Source of the DNA: Pyrodictium sp.
GTDB taxonomy: Archaea > Thermoproteota > Thermoprotei_A > Sulfolobales > Pyrodictiaceae
Assembly (NCBI GenBank): GCA_015662475.1
Contig: DQUB01000001.1
Span: 1-19,515, forward strand
Length of the DNA stretch: 19,515 nucleotides
Direction: 5' to 3'
A program made the translations under genes and the position numbers. Under the pieces are notes generated by a model that ran no database searches, was not told the origin of the DNA, and worked only from the letters and a program-made list of their open reading frames with translations. Positions 1-6,443 of this stretch are shown one piece after another. Numbering within the stretch: the first letter of the stretch is position 1; each line of letters opens with the position of its first letter.

Positions 1-226
1 AAACATGGTATGTTAGATCTTCGCCGGAATGAATCTCGACGTGGAGATTTGGAGCTAGAACACGAATAAACCAGTAAGCAAGATAAGCAGCAGCCTCACC
101 ATACCCATCGCCTAGAAAGGCTATGTAGAGTCTAGAAGCAGGCTCTAGAAACCCAAGACCCTCATCAACACTCTCATTACTCCACTTCTCAGCCTTCTCT
201 ACAAGCTCTCTAAGCCTACTAGCCAT
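1..226 (-). CDS. Partial SIS/sugar-isomerase-like protein (N-terminal 75 residues)
   Basis: The reading frame is open from ATG at 226 to the left edge with no stop, so only the first 75 residues are present. After a charged helical N-terminus (about residues 1-30) comes a hydrophobic strand, a glycine-containing turn (FLGDGYGEAAAYLA, near residues 37-50) and a second strand. This is the pattern of the nucleotide- or sugar-phosphate-binding SIS fold. The arrangement recalls the start of crenarchaeal bifunctional phosphoglucose/phosphomannose isomerases, but the usual GMGGSG motif reads FLGDGYG here, so the assignment is tentative. An AT box at 265-273 lies about 40 nt upstream of the ATG, and GTGAG just before the start may act as a weak ribosome binding site. 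It is transcribed divergently from the small membrane protein at 353. Confidence 0.55.
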   Translation of the reverse strand, partial: MASRLRELVEKAEKWSNESVDEGLGFLEPASRLYIAFLGDGYGEAAAYLAYWFIRVLAPNLHVEIHSGEDLTYHV

Positions 227-264
227 ACTCACACAAACCACCCACCTAGAAGCCCTATTAGAGC

Positions 265-273
265 CTTAAAATA
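265..273 (-). promoter_or_regulatory. TATA box for the partial SIS-like gene
   Basis: On the minus strand the site reads tattttaag. Its centre is about 43 nt upstream of the ATG at 226, which predicts a transcript start near 243 and a short leader. Confidence 0.45.
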
Positions 274-352
274 GGCAAGCAAAGTCTAGGACATGAACAT
301 CTTCTCAAAAGACAAGTTTTATCAATCAGCTGTCTGCCCAGTGCTTTAGCTG

Positions 353-625
353 GTGTGGCTAGCAGTGAACATGTTTAGTGATTTGATGACCGGGTATAGC
401 CTGATAATAGCATTAGCCCCCCTCATAATACTTGGTGTGATAGCTGTTATCACATACAATGTTTACAAACGAGCATACACGGTAACTCTGTCTTTTGATG
501 CTGGCATAGCGCTTGCCTCGGTATTGGTTTCAGGAGCGCTTCTCGTACTAGCATTTGCAGTTTTTGTACTAGCATATGCTGTAAACCCACAAGCATTCCT
601 AAACATCACATATCCTGTTACGTAG
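353..625 (+). CDS. Small two-helix membrane protein, hypothetical
   Basis: The family is not recognised. The 90-residue product has two strongly hydrophobic segments, about residues 15-37 and 48-77, separated by a short polar loop (YNVYKRAYTVTLSFD). It should therefore be an integral membrane protein with a hairpin topology. No catalytic or metal-binding motif is visible. GTG at 353 is chosen because a TATA-like gttttat at 316-322 puts the transcript start close to it, consistent with a leaderless message. ATG at 371 is the alternative and would shorten the protein by six residues without touching the helices. Its stop codon lies inside the end of the convergent gene at 618-1325 (8-bp overlap). 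Codon use looks like its neighbours. Confidence 0.6.
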   Translation: MWLAVNMFSDLMTGYSLIIALAPLIILGVIAVITYNVYKRAYTVTLSFDAGIALASVLVSGALLVLAFAVFVLAYAVNPQAFLNITYPVT

Positions 626-1325
626 AAGCATCAGCCCTAACGCGATCGTATACGAGTTCTTCTCCAATGCTAAACACTATTTTTTCATAGCCTCCTGTAA
701 CACCTCCACGTCTACCGTAGATTGCTAGTATGTTTCTGCCGACGACTTCCCAGTCCTCGTTGCCAGTGCCCATGTCAACCTCTAGTATTCTAGAGCCTGG
801 AGGGAAGATCCAATAAGCTTCATAGTCGTACTCTATCTCTTCCCTATCATACCTGTTCTCGTAGACGTTTCTACCAACCCATATGGGTGCTTTGAATCTT
901 ACCCCAAACACTATAAACGGGTATTTCTTGGAGCCGTGAAAGCCAAAGTCTACGAGAACTACTTTTGGTCTAACACGAACACCGTTAACGATAACCTCTT
1001 CTTTGTCTATGAGCTCTTGCATGCTAGCTTGAAGCCTTAAAGCTTCTTCCTCCAACAGCTTCTGGTCTCTCATAATAGCGTCATAGTAGCCTAGAGGGTC
1101 GTAGTAGTCGAAGACAAGGTAGTAGCTTATGTAGCCAAGCCCTACATAGAAAAAGCCGGAAGCATGAATAGGTCTAACCTCTTCACTAGCCTTCTCCAGA
1201 AACTCTCTAGACACCCGATAACCTGTTCTTGCAAAACGCAACACTGCACCCCTCAATGTATGACTATTGTTTAAGCGTGCTGGAAAACATTGCCACACAA
1301 ACAACACGACAGCTGTCTTCTTCAC
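618..1325 (-). CDS. Conserved-looking hypothetical protein, 235 residues
   Basis: I do not recognise a family. The protein is soluble-looking and mixed alpha/beta. It has a basic segment near residues 24-45 (LRGAVLRFARTGYRVS), a tyrosine-rich stretch near 60-80 (YYLVFDYYDPLGYYD), a charged helix near 85-110, and a beta-rich C-terminal half with many aromatic and acidic residues. No signal peptide or cysteine motif is seen. The start is uncertain. GTG at 1325 gives the full length with a TATA-like tgtttatgg (1342-1350, minus strand) about 20 nt upstream. The first 23 residues look unlike a conserved domain, and TTG at 1256 could instead begin the protein at LRGAVLRF. It follows hemD on the same strand after 71 bp and may share some transcription with it. 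No functional link to haem synthesis is evident from sequence. Confidence 0.65.
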   Translation of the reverse strand: MKKTAVVLFVWQCFPARLNNSHTLRGAVLRFARTGYRVSREFLEKASEEVRPIHASGFFYVGLGYISYYLVFDYYDPLGYYDAIMRDQKLLEEEALRLQASMQELIDKEEVIVNGVRVRPKVVLVDFGFHGSKKYPFIVFGVRFKAPIWVGRNVYENRYDREEIEYDYEAYWIFPPGSRILEVDMGTGNEDWEVVGRNILAIYGRRGGVTGGYEKIVFSIGEELVYDRVRADAST

Positions 1326-1396
1326 ATAGCTGTTTTTCCGCCATAAACAATATGGCTTTGTATCTTGTACGCTCTAGCAGCCTTGAAAGAACTGTT

Positions 1397-2128
1397 TTAC
1401 TTGTGTAGACTGGCAATAAGTCTAGCAATACCTTCTAGCGTGTACTCTTGGGGTTGTAGAGGTTCTACTCCTAGCAACTCTTCTAGTGTTGAAGCTGTTG
1501 TTGGGCCTATAGCTATGTGTTTTGCTTGTAGCTTTGCAGGGTCTATGCATAGGGCTTTGTAGGCTTTCGCCATAACCTTTACTATGCTAGGGCTTGTATA
1601 GACGATGTAGTCGACTGTAGCAGCAAAACCTGCTGCAACATAAGCTCTATGCACATCTTCTTCAACCCTATAGATTGGGATTTCAACTACCTCTACACCA
1701 GCCTCTCTAAGAACGCGTGGGAGATCTGGGACAGCTTCAGCAGACCTTGCCAACACCACACGTTTAGGCTTTAACGATGCAAGCTCATAGCCCAGTACAA
1801 CACCACGATATTCTCTAGGCATATAGTCTACACGAAGACCTACACGCTTAGCTTCATCTCGCGTTTTAGGACCCACTACAGCTACGCGAATGCCCAGTCT
1901 AGAAACCAGCTCAACAACACCTGCACTAGCTAGAATTGCTGGAGCTCTAGGACTGGTTATTACAAGCCAATCACAGCCTCTCTCAAGCTCGGCAACAAGC
2001 CTTTTAAGACCATTTGTCAACACAACAATTCTCACAACAGGAACGTGGTAGACCCTACCAACACGTTCTAGAGCATCAACGCTAGAGCCACTCGGTCGAA
2101 GCAAGAGGATGCGTGGTCTAGAAGCCAA
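1397..2128 (-). CDS. hemD: Uroporphyrinogen-III synthase
   Basis: It cyclises hydroxymethylbilane to uroporphyrinogen III, the branch point to haem, siroheme, cobalamin and F430-type tetrapyrroles, in the cytoplasm. The two-lobed HemD pattern is visible: an N-terminal strand ILLLRPSG, the first-lobe motif WLVITSPRAP, the inter-lobe strand RVAVVGPKT, the second-lobe YIVYTSPSIV and the family-typical HIAIGPTTASTLEELLG near the C-terminus. The frame can open as far up as ATG at 2218, but those extra 30 residues (MRPCSRHC...) do not resemble the family. I place the start at TTG 2128 (243 residues, the usual length), with GGGTG about 11 nt upstream. No other tetrapyrrole gene is next to it, so its end product in this organism cannot be read from context. 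Confidence 0.88.
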   Translation of the reverse strand: MASRPRILLLRPSGSSVDALERVGRVYHVPVVRIVVLTNGLKRLVAELERGCDWLVITSPRAPAILASAGVVELVSRLGIRVAVVGPKTRDEAKRVGLRVDYMPREYRGVVLGYELASLKPKRVVLARSAEAVPDLPRVLREAGVEVVEIPIYRVEEDVHRAYVAAGFAATVDYIVYTSPSIVKVMAKAYKALCIDPAKLQAKHIAIGPTTASTLEELLGVEPLQPQEYTLEGIARLIASLHK

Positions 2129-2275
2129 CCCTAGACTAGCACCCAACCGCGAAATGAAGGTGGTAAGAAGACTAAGTTTTTCCCCGACAAAACTACAGTG
2201 TCTAGAACACGGCCTCAATGAGGCCCGATGGGCGGCCTAGACCCTCGAATGGGATGAAGACCCACTGTAGCGCCG

Positions 2276-2305
2276 AGAGGCCCCTCCAACGAAGAAGCCC
2301 CCTCT
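2276..2305. repeat. 30-base imperfect hairpin with a symmetric internal loop
   Basis: Arms AGAGG and CCTCT (5 bp) enclose a CCC/CCC internal loop, then a second 4-bp helix (CTCC with GAAG on the plus strand, including one G-U pair in the minus-strand RNA) and a 6-base loop. On the minus strand the internal loop is GGG/GGG. The symmetry suggests RNA structure, but helix lengths are modest. Confidence 0.4.
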
Positions 2306-2404
2306 AGCCTAGCAGGGTTCCACTGAAGCCTATTACACTAAAAACACGGATTTTGACGCTATATCATGCTGTCATGGTGGAGGTTTCCGTCACCACCCGG
2401 TTCT

Positions 2405-2483
2405 GGGTATAGGGGACAACGTCTATACCCCTGGTTTAGCTATACCCCATAGTGTTGGGCCGTTGACGTGTAGCGGGTATACC
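2405..2483. repeat. Cluster of four TATACCC-type words, including a perfect hairpin
   Basis: GGGTATAG at 2405-2412 pairs perfectly with CTATACCC at 2423-2430 (8 bp, 10-base loop). A second copy, CTATACCCC at 2440-2448, could compete for the same arm. GGGTATACC at 2475-2483 contains the palindrome GGTATACC. All lie upstream of the TATA box (2491-2497) of the methyltransferase gene. They could be protein-binding operators or alternative RNA stems. Confidence 0.55.
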
Positions 2484-2490
2484 GACGCTC

Positions 2491-2497
2491 TTTATGG
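2491..2497 (+). promoter_or_regulatory. TATA box for the RsmB/NSUN-type gene
   Basis: The sequence tttatgg lies about 50 nt before the GTG start at 2544, predicting a transcript start near 2518-2520 and a leader of about 25 nt containing GGGTGG. Confidence 0.5.
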
Positions 2498-2543
2498 GGA
2501 GCACGCCGGCCACGGCTGAGGCCCCCCATGGGGTGGCGATGCT

Positions 2544-3902
2544 GTGTCGAGAGCTAGTGTGCGAGGAAGGTTGAAGCTTGGTAAATGGGATCTAAAAGTG
2601 CTCTTGGAGGTTCTTGTGTTTGGTGAGGAGTATAAGCCTTTCCAGGTAGCTAAGAGGATGGTTTTGACAAAGTATGGGTTGTTAGGGACTAGCAAGGATA
2701 GAGTATTCACGGCGTTCCTCTACAACATATGGAGGTTGCAAGGTCTGATAGATAAGATAATATGTCAGGTGCTCGGCATAAATGTTGATAAGCTTCATCC
2801 TTGGCTAAGGGCGTTGCTTAGACTCTACACCTACCAGAAGCTTTGGGCTCACAAAGAGCATCCAGACATGACGGAGTGGATAGAGAAGTATGCTCCGAAG
2901 GTGCTTAGAGAGAAGGCTTCACAGGGTGAGCTTGTCTTATGGGAGAGGTATAAGGGTAGGTTGAGGAGGAGGAAACCTCCGATAGATGCTGTTGAAGAGA
3001 AGTTCTTGGTTTCCCGCTTCATATACGAGAAACTAGTAGCTTTTATAGGGCGCCGCGAGACAGAGAATCTGCTCTCCTTTCTCAGAGACTGGGTTCCACC
3101 AATCCCGCTCCGGGTAAACGTGTTGAAAGCCTCTGTGGAGGAGGTGTTAGAGGAGCTTAAGAGTCTCGGTGTGAGAGCGTGGAGAAGCCAGCGTTGTCCT
3201 GTAACAGTGTTTGCGGAGAGAGGCTTTGACATAAAAAGGCTAAAAGCGTTGCAAGAGGGCAAAGTGATAGTCCAAGATGAGCCTTCAGCGATAGCCTCGA
3301 TAATCCTCAACCCTAAACCAGGTGAAACCGTGGTAGATCTTTGTGCAGCACCTGGAGGCAAAACAACACATCTAGCAGAGCTTATGGCTGGGAAAGGTGT
3401 GATATACGCTTTCGACATCTATCCAGACCGCATGGAGAGGCTAAAAGAGGTAGTTAGAAGACATGGCGTAGACACAGTGGTTGAACCCATAATGGCTGAT
3501 GGAAGACAAGCTCCAAAACTTCTAGGCGAAGAGGTAGCCGATAAAGTGCTGGTAGACCCGCCATGTAGTAGCACTGGGACTATAGCCAAGAACCCAGACG
3601 TACGCTGGAGGATAAACCAAGAGGATCTCCAAAAGATAACACAGCAGCAAGAACAATTGCTAGAAGCAGGCATTAGACTTGCTCGACCAGGCGGTCTAAT
3701 ACTCTACACAGTCTGCAGTTTATTCCGAGAAGAGGGAGAAGACATTGTAAAACGTGTTCTACTCAAACACCCAGAAGTAGAGCTAGTAAAACTAGACAAA
3801 CCCTACACACAATCACCAGTACTACCAGGTACAATGAGAGCATGGCCACATAAACACCAGGTAACAGGCTTCTACTACGCACTACTGAGAAAGAAAGCTT
3901 AG
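2544..3902 (+). CDS. RsmB/NSUN-family RNA cytosine-5 methyltransferase
   Basis: A SAM-dependent enzyme that methylates C5 of cytosine in tRNA or rRNA; the exact target cannot be told. Residues about 15-140 form an all-helical NusB-like domain, as in bacterial RsmB. Residues about 185-235 match the PUA-like/RNA-binding start of the catalytic region (PLRVNVLK, 188-195). The Rossmann core follows: SAM motif DLCAAPGGKT (265-274), DIYPDRM (291-297), motif IV DPPCSSTG (338-345, release Cys341) and motif VI YTVCS (388-392, catalytic Cys391). Both cysteines of the RNA m5C class are present, so it should be active. The 452-residue length fits the family. The GTG start is supported by GGTGG 7 nt upstream; an ATG at 2539 is in another frame. 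It is monocistronic with its own TATA box. The next gene also has its own promoter. Confidence 0.92.
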   Translation: MSRASVRGRLKLGKWDLKVLLEVLVFGEEYKPFQVAKRMVLTKYGLLGTSKDRVFTAFLYNIWRLQGLIDKIICQVLGINVDKLHPWLRALLRLYTYQKLWAHKEHPDMTEWIEKYAPKVLREKASQGELVLWERYKGRLRRRKPPIDAVEEKFLVSRFIYEKLVAFIGRRETENLLSFLRDWVPPIPLRVNVLKASVEEVLEELKSLGVRAWRSQRCPVTVFAERGFDIKRLKALQEGKVIVQDEPSAIASIILNPKPGETVVDLCAAPGGKTTHLAELMAGKGVIYAFDIYPDRMERLKEVVRRHGVDTVVEPIMADGRQAPKLLGEEVADKVLVDPPCSSTGTIAKNPDVRWRINQEDLQKITQQQEQLLEAGIRLARPGGLILYTVCSLFREEGEDIVKRVLLKHPEVELVKLDKPYTQSPVLPGTMRAWPHKHQVTGFYYALLRKKA

Positions 3903-4011
3903 AACCTCCAACAGCAAGTACAACGTCTCTCCATCCTAGACATCTTTCGCATCCACTTTCCAAAAACAGTGGGAGAAGTTGTGTACTACCTTCAACTCCC
4001 ATGTACATGCT

Positions 4012-4020
4012 CTATAAAAG
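4012..4020 (+). promoter_or_regulatory. TATA box for deoxyhypusine synthase
   Basis: The sequence ctataaaag is one of the best archaeal TATA matches in the window. It is centred about 44 nt before the TTG start at 4060, giving a predicted transcript start near 4042 and a short leader carrying GGTG at 4048-4051. Bases 3903-4011 hold nothing else recognisable. Confidence 0.65.
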
Positions 4021-4059
4021 GTTTGAGGGTTCTATGGGCATTTCTACGGTGTTTGGTGT

Positions 4060-5037
4060 TTGGGTGAGAGGGAGAAACTTCTCAGAGAACCTGTAGAGGA
4101 TGTAGAGATTGACCCGAATATGACGTTGTTGGATCTAATAGAGGTGTATGGTAGGGTTCACGGCTTCATGGCTGGCCATCTTGTGCGTGCTGTAAAGATA
4201 CTATGTTCGTGTCTAGATGCTGACCTGAGAATCCTAACTTTCACAGCAAATCTTGTTGCAACAGGTTTGCGTGGAATTTTTGCACAGCTTTTGAGAGAGG
4301 GAATATTCAACCTTGTAATCACTACATGCGGGTCTATAGACCATGATATTGCTAGGAGTACAGGTGGTAGGTACTACAAAGGCTACTTCGAAGCTGATGA
4401 TAGAATGTTGTACGAGTTGAATATACATCGACTAGGCAACATCTACATCCCAGTAGAAGACTATGGTCCGCGCATCGAGAAGTTTGTCTACGAGGTGCTG
4501 GGAGAGCTTGAGGATAGAGAGTATGGCGTGTACGAGATATTGTGGGAGATAGGTAGGCGTCTAGATGATAGGAACAGCATACTACGTGTTGCCTACGAGA
4601 AGAGGATACCCGTTATAGTGCCAGGCTACCTTGACGGAGCTTTTGGAACAGCACTCTACACCTACTACAATGTGCATAGAAGGCCAAAGATAAACGCCTT
4701 TCTAGACGAGCAAGTGCTAGCAGATCTGTTCTTCAAGCCAGGAAAAACCATGGCTCTCATAGTAGGTGGAGGTATATCAAAACACCATACCATATGGTGG
4801 GCTCAATTCCGCGAAGGACTAGACTGCGCTGTCTACATCACAACAGCTGTCGAGTACGATGGCAGTTTGAGTGGAGCACAGCCAAGAGAGGCTGTTAGTT
4901 GGGGCAAAATAAGACCAGAAGCAAACACGGTAGTGGTCTACGGCGATGCAACAATAATAGTTCCACTTATCGCGGCAGCACTTCTAGCCGAGTGGAGAAA
5001 GAGAAGAGCTGGTGCAGATAAGGTGGAGAAAAAGTAG
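4060..5037 (+). CDS. dys: Deoxyhypusine synthase
   Basis: It transfers the 4-aminobutyl group of spermidine to a conserved lysine of translation factor aIF5A, using NAD, the first step of hypusine formation. The 325-residue length and order of motifs match the family: ITTCGSIDHDIAR (87-99, dinucleotide site), PVIVPGYLDGAFGT (184-197), the active-site loop GGGISKHH with catalytic Lys241, and TTAVEYDGSLSGA (261-273, NAD and spermidine site). The TTG start is the only in-frame initiator before the conserved region apart from internal methionines. GGTG sits 8 nt upstream and a strong TATA box precedes it, while ATG at 4034 is out of frame. The aIF5A substrate gene is not in the window. The gene ends in a T-run likely to stop transcription, facing a convergent neighbour 26 bp away. 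Confidence 0.97.
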   Translation: MGEREKLLREPVEDVEIDPNMTLLDLIEVYGRVHGFMAGHLVRAVKILCSCLDADLRILTFTANLVATGLRGIFAQLLREGIFNLVITTCGSIDHDIARSTGGRYYKGYFEADDRMLYELNIHRLGNIYIPVEDYGPRIEKFVYEVLGELEDREYGVYEILWEIGRRLDDRNSILRVAYEKRIPVIVPGYLDGAFGTALYTYYNVHRRPKINAFLDEQVLADLFFKPGKTMALIVGGGISKHHTIWWAQFREGLDCAVYITTAVEYDGSLSGAQPREAVSWGKIRPEANTVVVYGDATIIVPLIAAALLAEWRKRRAGADKVEKK

Positions 5038-5039
5038 GA

Positions 5040-5044
5040 TTTTT
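5040..5044 (+). terminator. T-run terminator after dys
   Basis: Five consecutive T residues begin three bases after the dys stop codon, in the short gap between convergent genes. Oligo-T on the coding strand is the usual archaeal termination signal. No stem precedes it. Confidence 0.4.
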
Positions 5045-5063
5045 AGCCTATCCACCCTCCACC

Positions 5064-6320
5064 CTATGCTTGCTTTTTGCGTGCAAACGCTATTGCAGCA
5101 GCTGCAACAACTATTGCTATAACTGCTAAACCTGTACTCGCATAGACCATGGCAGAGATCGAACTTAATCCCGTGCTTAGACCTTCTACAGACTCTGCAA
5201 GACCCTCAACATCTTTCGATAGACTATCAACTTTAGCTGCAATGTCCTTCACAGCTTTCTCGGTAGCCTCTACAGCACTAGCTAGCTTACCACCTACAAC
5301 CTCTTCTATTGTCGATGCCATGCCCAGCTCTGCTGGGTACTGTAGCGCCCATAGGAGAACATTTCTAACAAACCTTGGACCGCTAAGTGCTACACCATGG
5401 TATCTATAGGTTACAATGGGCTGATACCCACCGTATGGCGTTTCACCACTAACAATAACTATGTTCGGCAGCCCTTCCCCTCTCTCAAAAACTTCTGCAG
5501 CCATTAGCACAAAGACACCCTGCTCTCCAACTCTATGAGCTTTGCCAAACTCGCCAGGAGCGCCTGGCTGTTTTGGCTGGTGTTCAACTATTCTCCCATT
5601 CTCTGTTGTAACGACTATCTTGACTAGGTTCTCTGGCGTATTTGGATCCGTCAATTTGTGCCACTTACCGGTAGAGTCGACCCAAGCCACAGCGCCTGGT
5701 CCATGGAACAAAACTTTCGAAACTCCATAGGCTATGGTTTCCGCGCCATAGCGTGGATCTGGCTTGACCATGCCAACAACACGGTATGGTTTACCAGCAT
5801 TGCTCACTGTATCCTCAACACTTACAAAGTCGAGTCGCAACTTTGAACCTATAGCTGCTAGCAAGGCATCACATGCATGGTTAGCTATCTCCTGATTACC
5901 GCCCTGGGCTGGATAGTCGCTATCACCAGCACACCATAGCACGCGACCAGATAGTGAGTGGAACCACTGTTTAAGCACTTCAACCTCCTGTTGGGTTAGA
6001 TAGCGTGTAGGTTGCCCAATTATTATCATGTCAAAGTCTTTAAGCCTATCAGCTATCTTCACAAAATCGCCTACCAATATTTCGGCAGGTGGTATTGGGC
6101 AATTTGGCAATTTATAGTCTTCGGATGGGACAAGCACTGCCCAACGAGCTTCCGGCATTACGGCAAAGAGTGTACAAAGACCTCTAGTGTTCTCTCCATG
6201 TGCCAAATCGACGAGTATAGTTGGTCCAGCATAACGTGCTGCATGCACTGTTGCAACAGATAATAGTGTGATGCTCAGAGCAAAGAGTATAGCTAGGCAG
6301 GCTAGCCTCACACTCTTCAC
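5064..6320 (-). CDS. Secreted, membrane-anchored GATase-like surface protein
   Basis: A 418-residue envelope protein of unknown function. Residues 1-27 form a signal peptide (hydrophobic core LACLAILFALSITLLSVATV, ending VHA). Residues about 33-190 look like a glutamine-amidotransferase/ThuA/DUF4350-type Rossmann domain: ILVDLAHGE, then DFDMIIIGQPTRYLTQQEVEVL and VLWCAGDSDYP. No convincing Cys-His-Glu triad is seen, so it is probably a binding rather than a hydrolytic version. After a further beta-rich region, residues about 345-390 make a heptad-like coiled coil, followed by a C-terminal transmembrane helix (about 393-413) and a basic tail (RKKQA). The protein should stand outside the cell on a coiled-coil stalk. 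GTG at 6320 lies about 27 nt from the TATA box centre, so the message is probably leaderless. It is divergent from the ABC importer genes, suggesting it serves the same uptake system. Confidence 0.75.
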   Translation of the reverse strand: MKSVRLACLAILFALSITLLSVATVHAARYAGPTILVDLAHGENTRGLCTLFAVMPEARWAVLVPSEDYKLPNCPIPPAEILVGDFVKIADRLKDFDMIIIGQPTRYLTQQEVEVLKQWFHSLSGRVLWCAGDSDYPAQGGNQEIANHACDALLAAIGSKLRLDFVSVEDTVSNAGKPYRVVGMVKPDPRYGAETIAYGVSKVLFHGPGAVAWVDSTGKWHKLTDPNTPENLVKIVVTTENGRIVEHQPKQPGAPGEFGKAHRVGEQGVFVLMAAEVFERGEGLPNIVIVSGETPYGGYQPIVTYRYHGVALSGPRFVRNVLLWALQYPAELGMASTIEEVVGGKLASAVEATEKAVKDIAAKVDSLSKDVEGLAESVEGLSTGLSSISAMVYASTGLAVIAIVVAAAAIAFARKKQA

Positions 6321-6341
6321 CGCATAAGACTACTCTGCTAA

Positions 6342-6350
6342 GACTATATC
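6342..6350 (-). promoter_or_regulatory. TATA box for the GATase-like surface protein
   Basis: On the minus strand the site reads gatatagtc. Its centre is 26-27 nt from the GTG at 6320, the exact spacing expected for a leaderless message. Confidence 0.55.
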
Positions 6351-6381
6351 AGTGCTCTCTCTCAAACTGCAAACACAAACA

Positions 6382-6390
6382 GTTTAAAGA
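6382..6390 (+). promoter_or_regulatory. TATA box for the ABC importer genes
   Basis: The sequence gtttaaaga is followed by a predicted transcript start near 6411, then the purine-rich Shine-Dalgarno at 6429-6438. It lies back-to-back with the promoter of the divergent surface protein, about 40 bp apart, so one regulator could control both. Confidence 0.55.
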
Positions 6391-6428
6391 CGTAGTAGAC
6401 GTAACTGGACAAGTTGGAGGGTTTGTGT

Positions 6429-6438
6429 GGAGGAGGGG
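6429..6438 (+). promoter_or_regulatory. Shine-Dalgarno that fixes the binding-protein start
   Basis: The sequence ggaggagggg ends 5 nt before GTG at 6444. It argues against the upstream in-frame TTG at 6414, which would place this purine tract inside the coding sequence as a glycine run. Confidence 0.8.
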
Positions 6439-6443
6439 CGTTC

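Larger units (their letters stand above)
2129..2543. other. Long intergenic region rich in inverted repeats
   Basis: This is the only stretch of more than 300 bases without a convincing gene. Bases 2211-2310 are 64% G+C by hand count and contain several short dyads: GGCCTCA/TGAGGCC at 2211-2225, GCCC/GGGC at 2223-2233, and a 30-base imperfect hairpin at 2276-2305. Bases 2405-2483 hold four copies of a TATACCC-type word. Bases 2491-2537 hold the TATA box and ribosome binding site of the methyltransferase gene. No tRNA cloverleaf, RNase P or SRP RNA signature was found on either strand. The rest may be a long leader, an operator region or an unannotated structured RNA. Confidence 0.5.

Noticed and set aside
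382..404. TTGATGA followed by CTGA, resembling a C/D box guide RNA
   Set aside because: The C box is off consensus, no matching C' and terminal D box follow, and the bases lie inside the small membrane protein gene.
2129..2218. hemD beginning at ATG 2218
   Set aside because: The extra 30 residues do not resemble HemD N-termini and the ATG lies in the loop of a strong inverted repeat. TTG 2128 gives the usual family length.
2219..2345. tRNA, H/ACA or RNase P RNA in the long gap
   Set aside because: No cloverleaf with a T-arm, no properly placed ACA box and no RNase P core motif could be found on either strand.
2849..3418. Minus-strand 189-codon open frame opposite the methyltransferase gene
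   Set aside because: A serine-rich shadow of the conserved plus-strand frame, with no recognisable domain.
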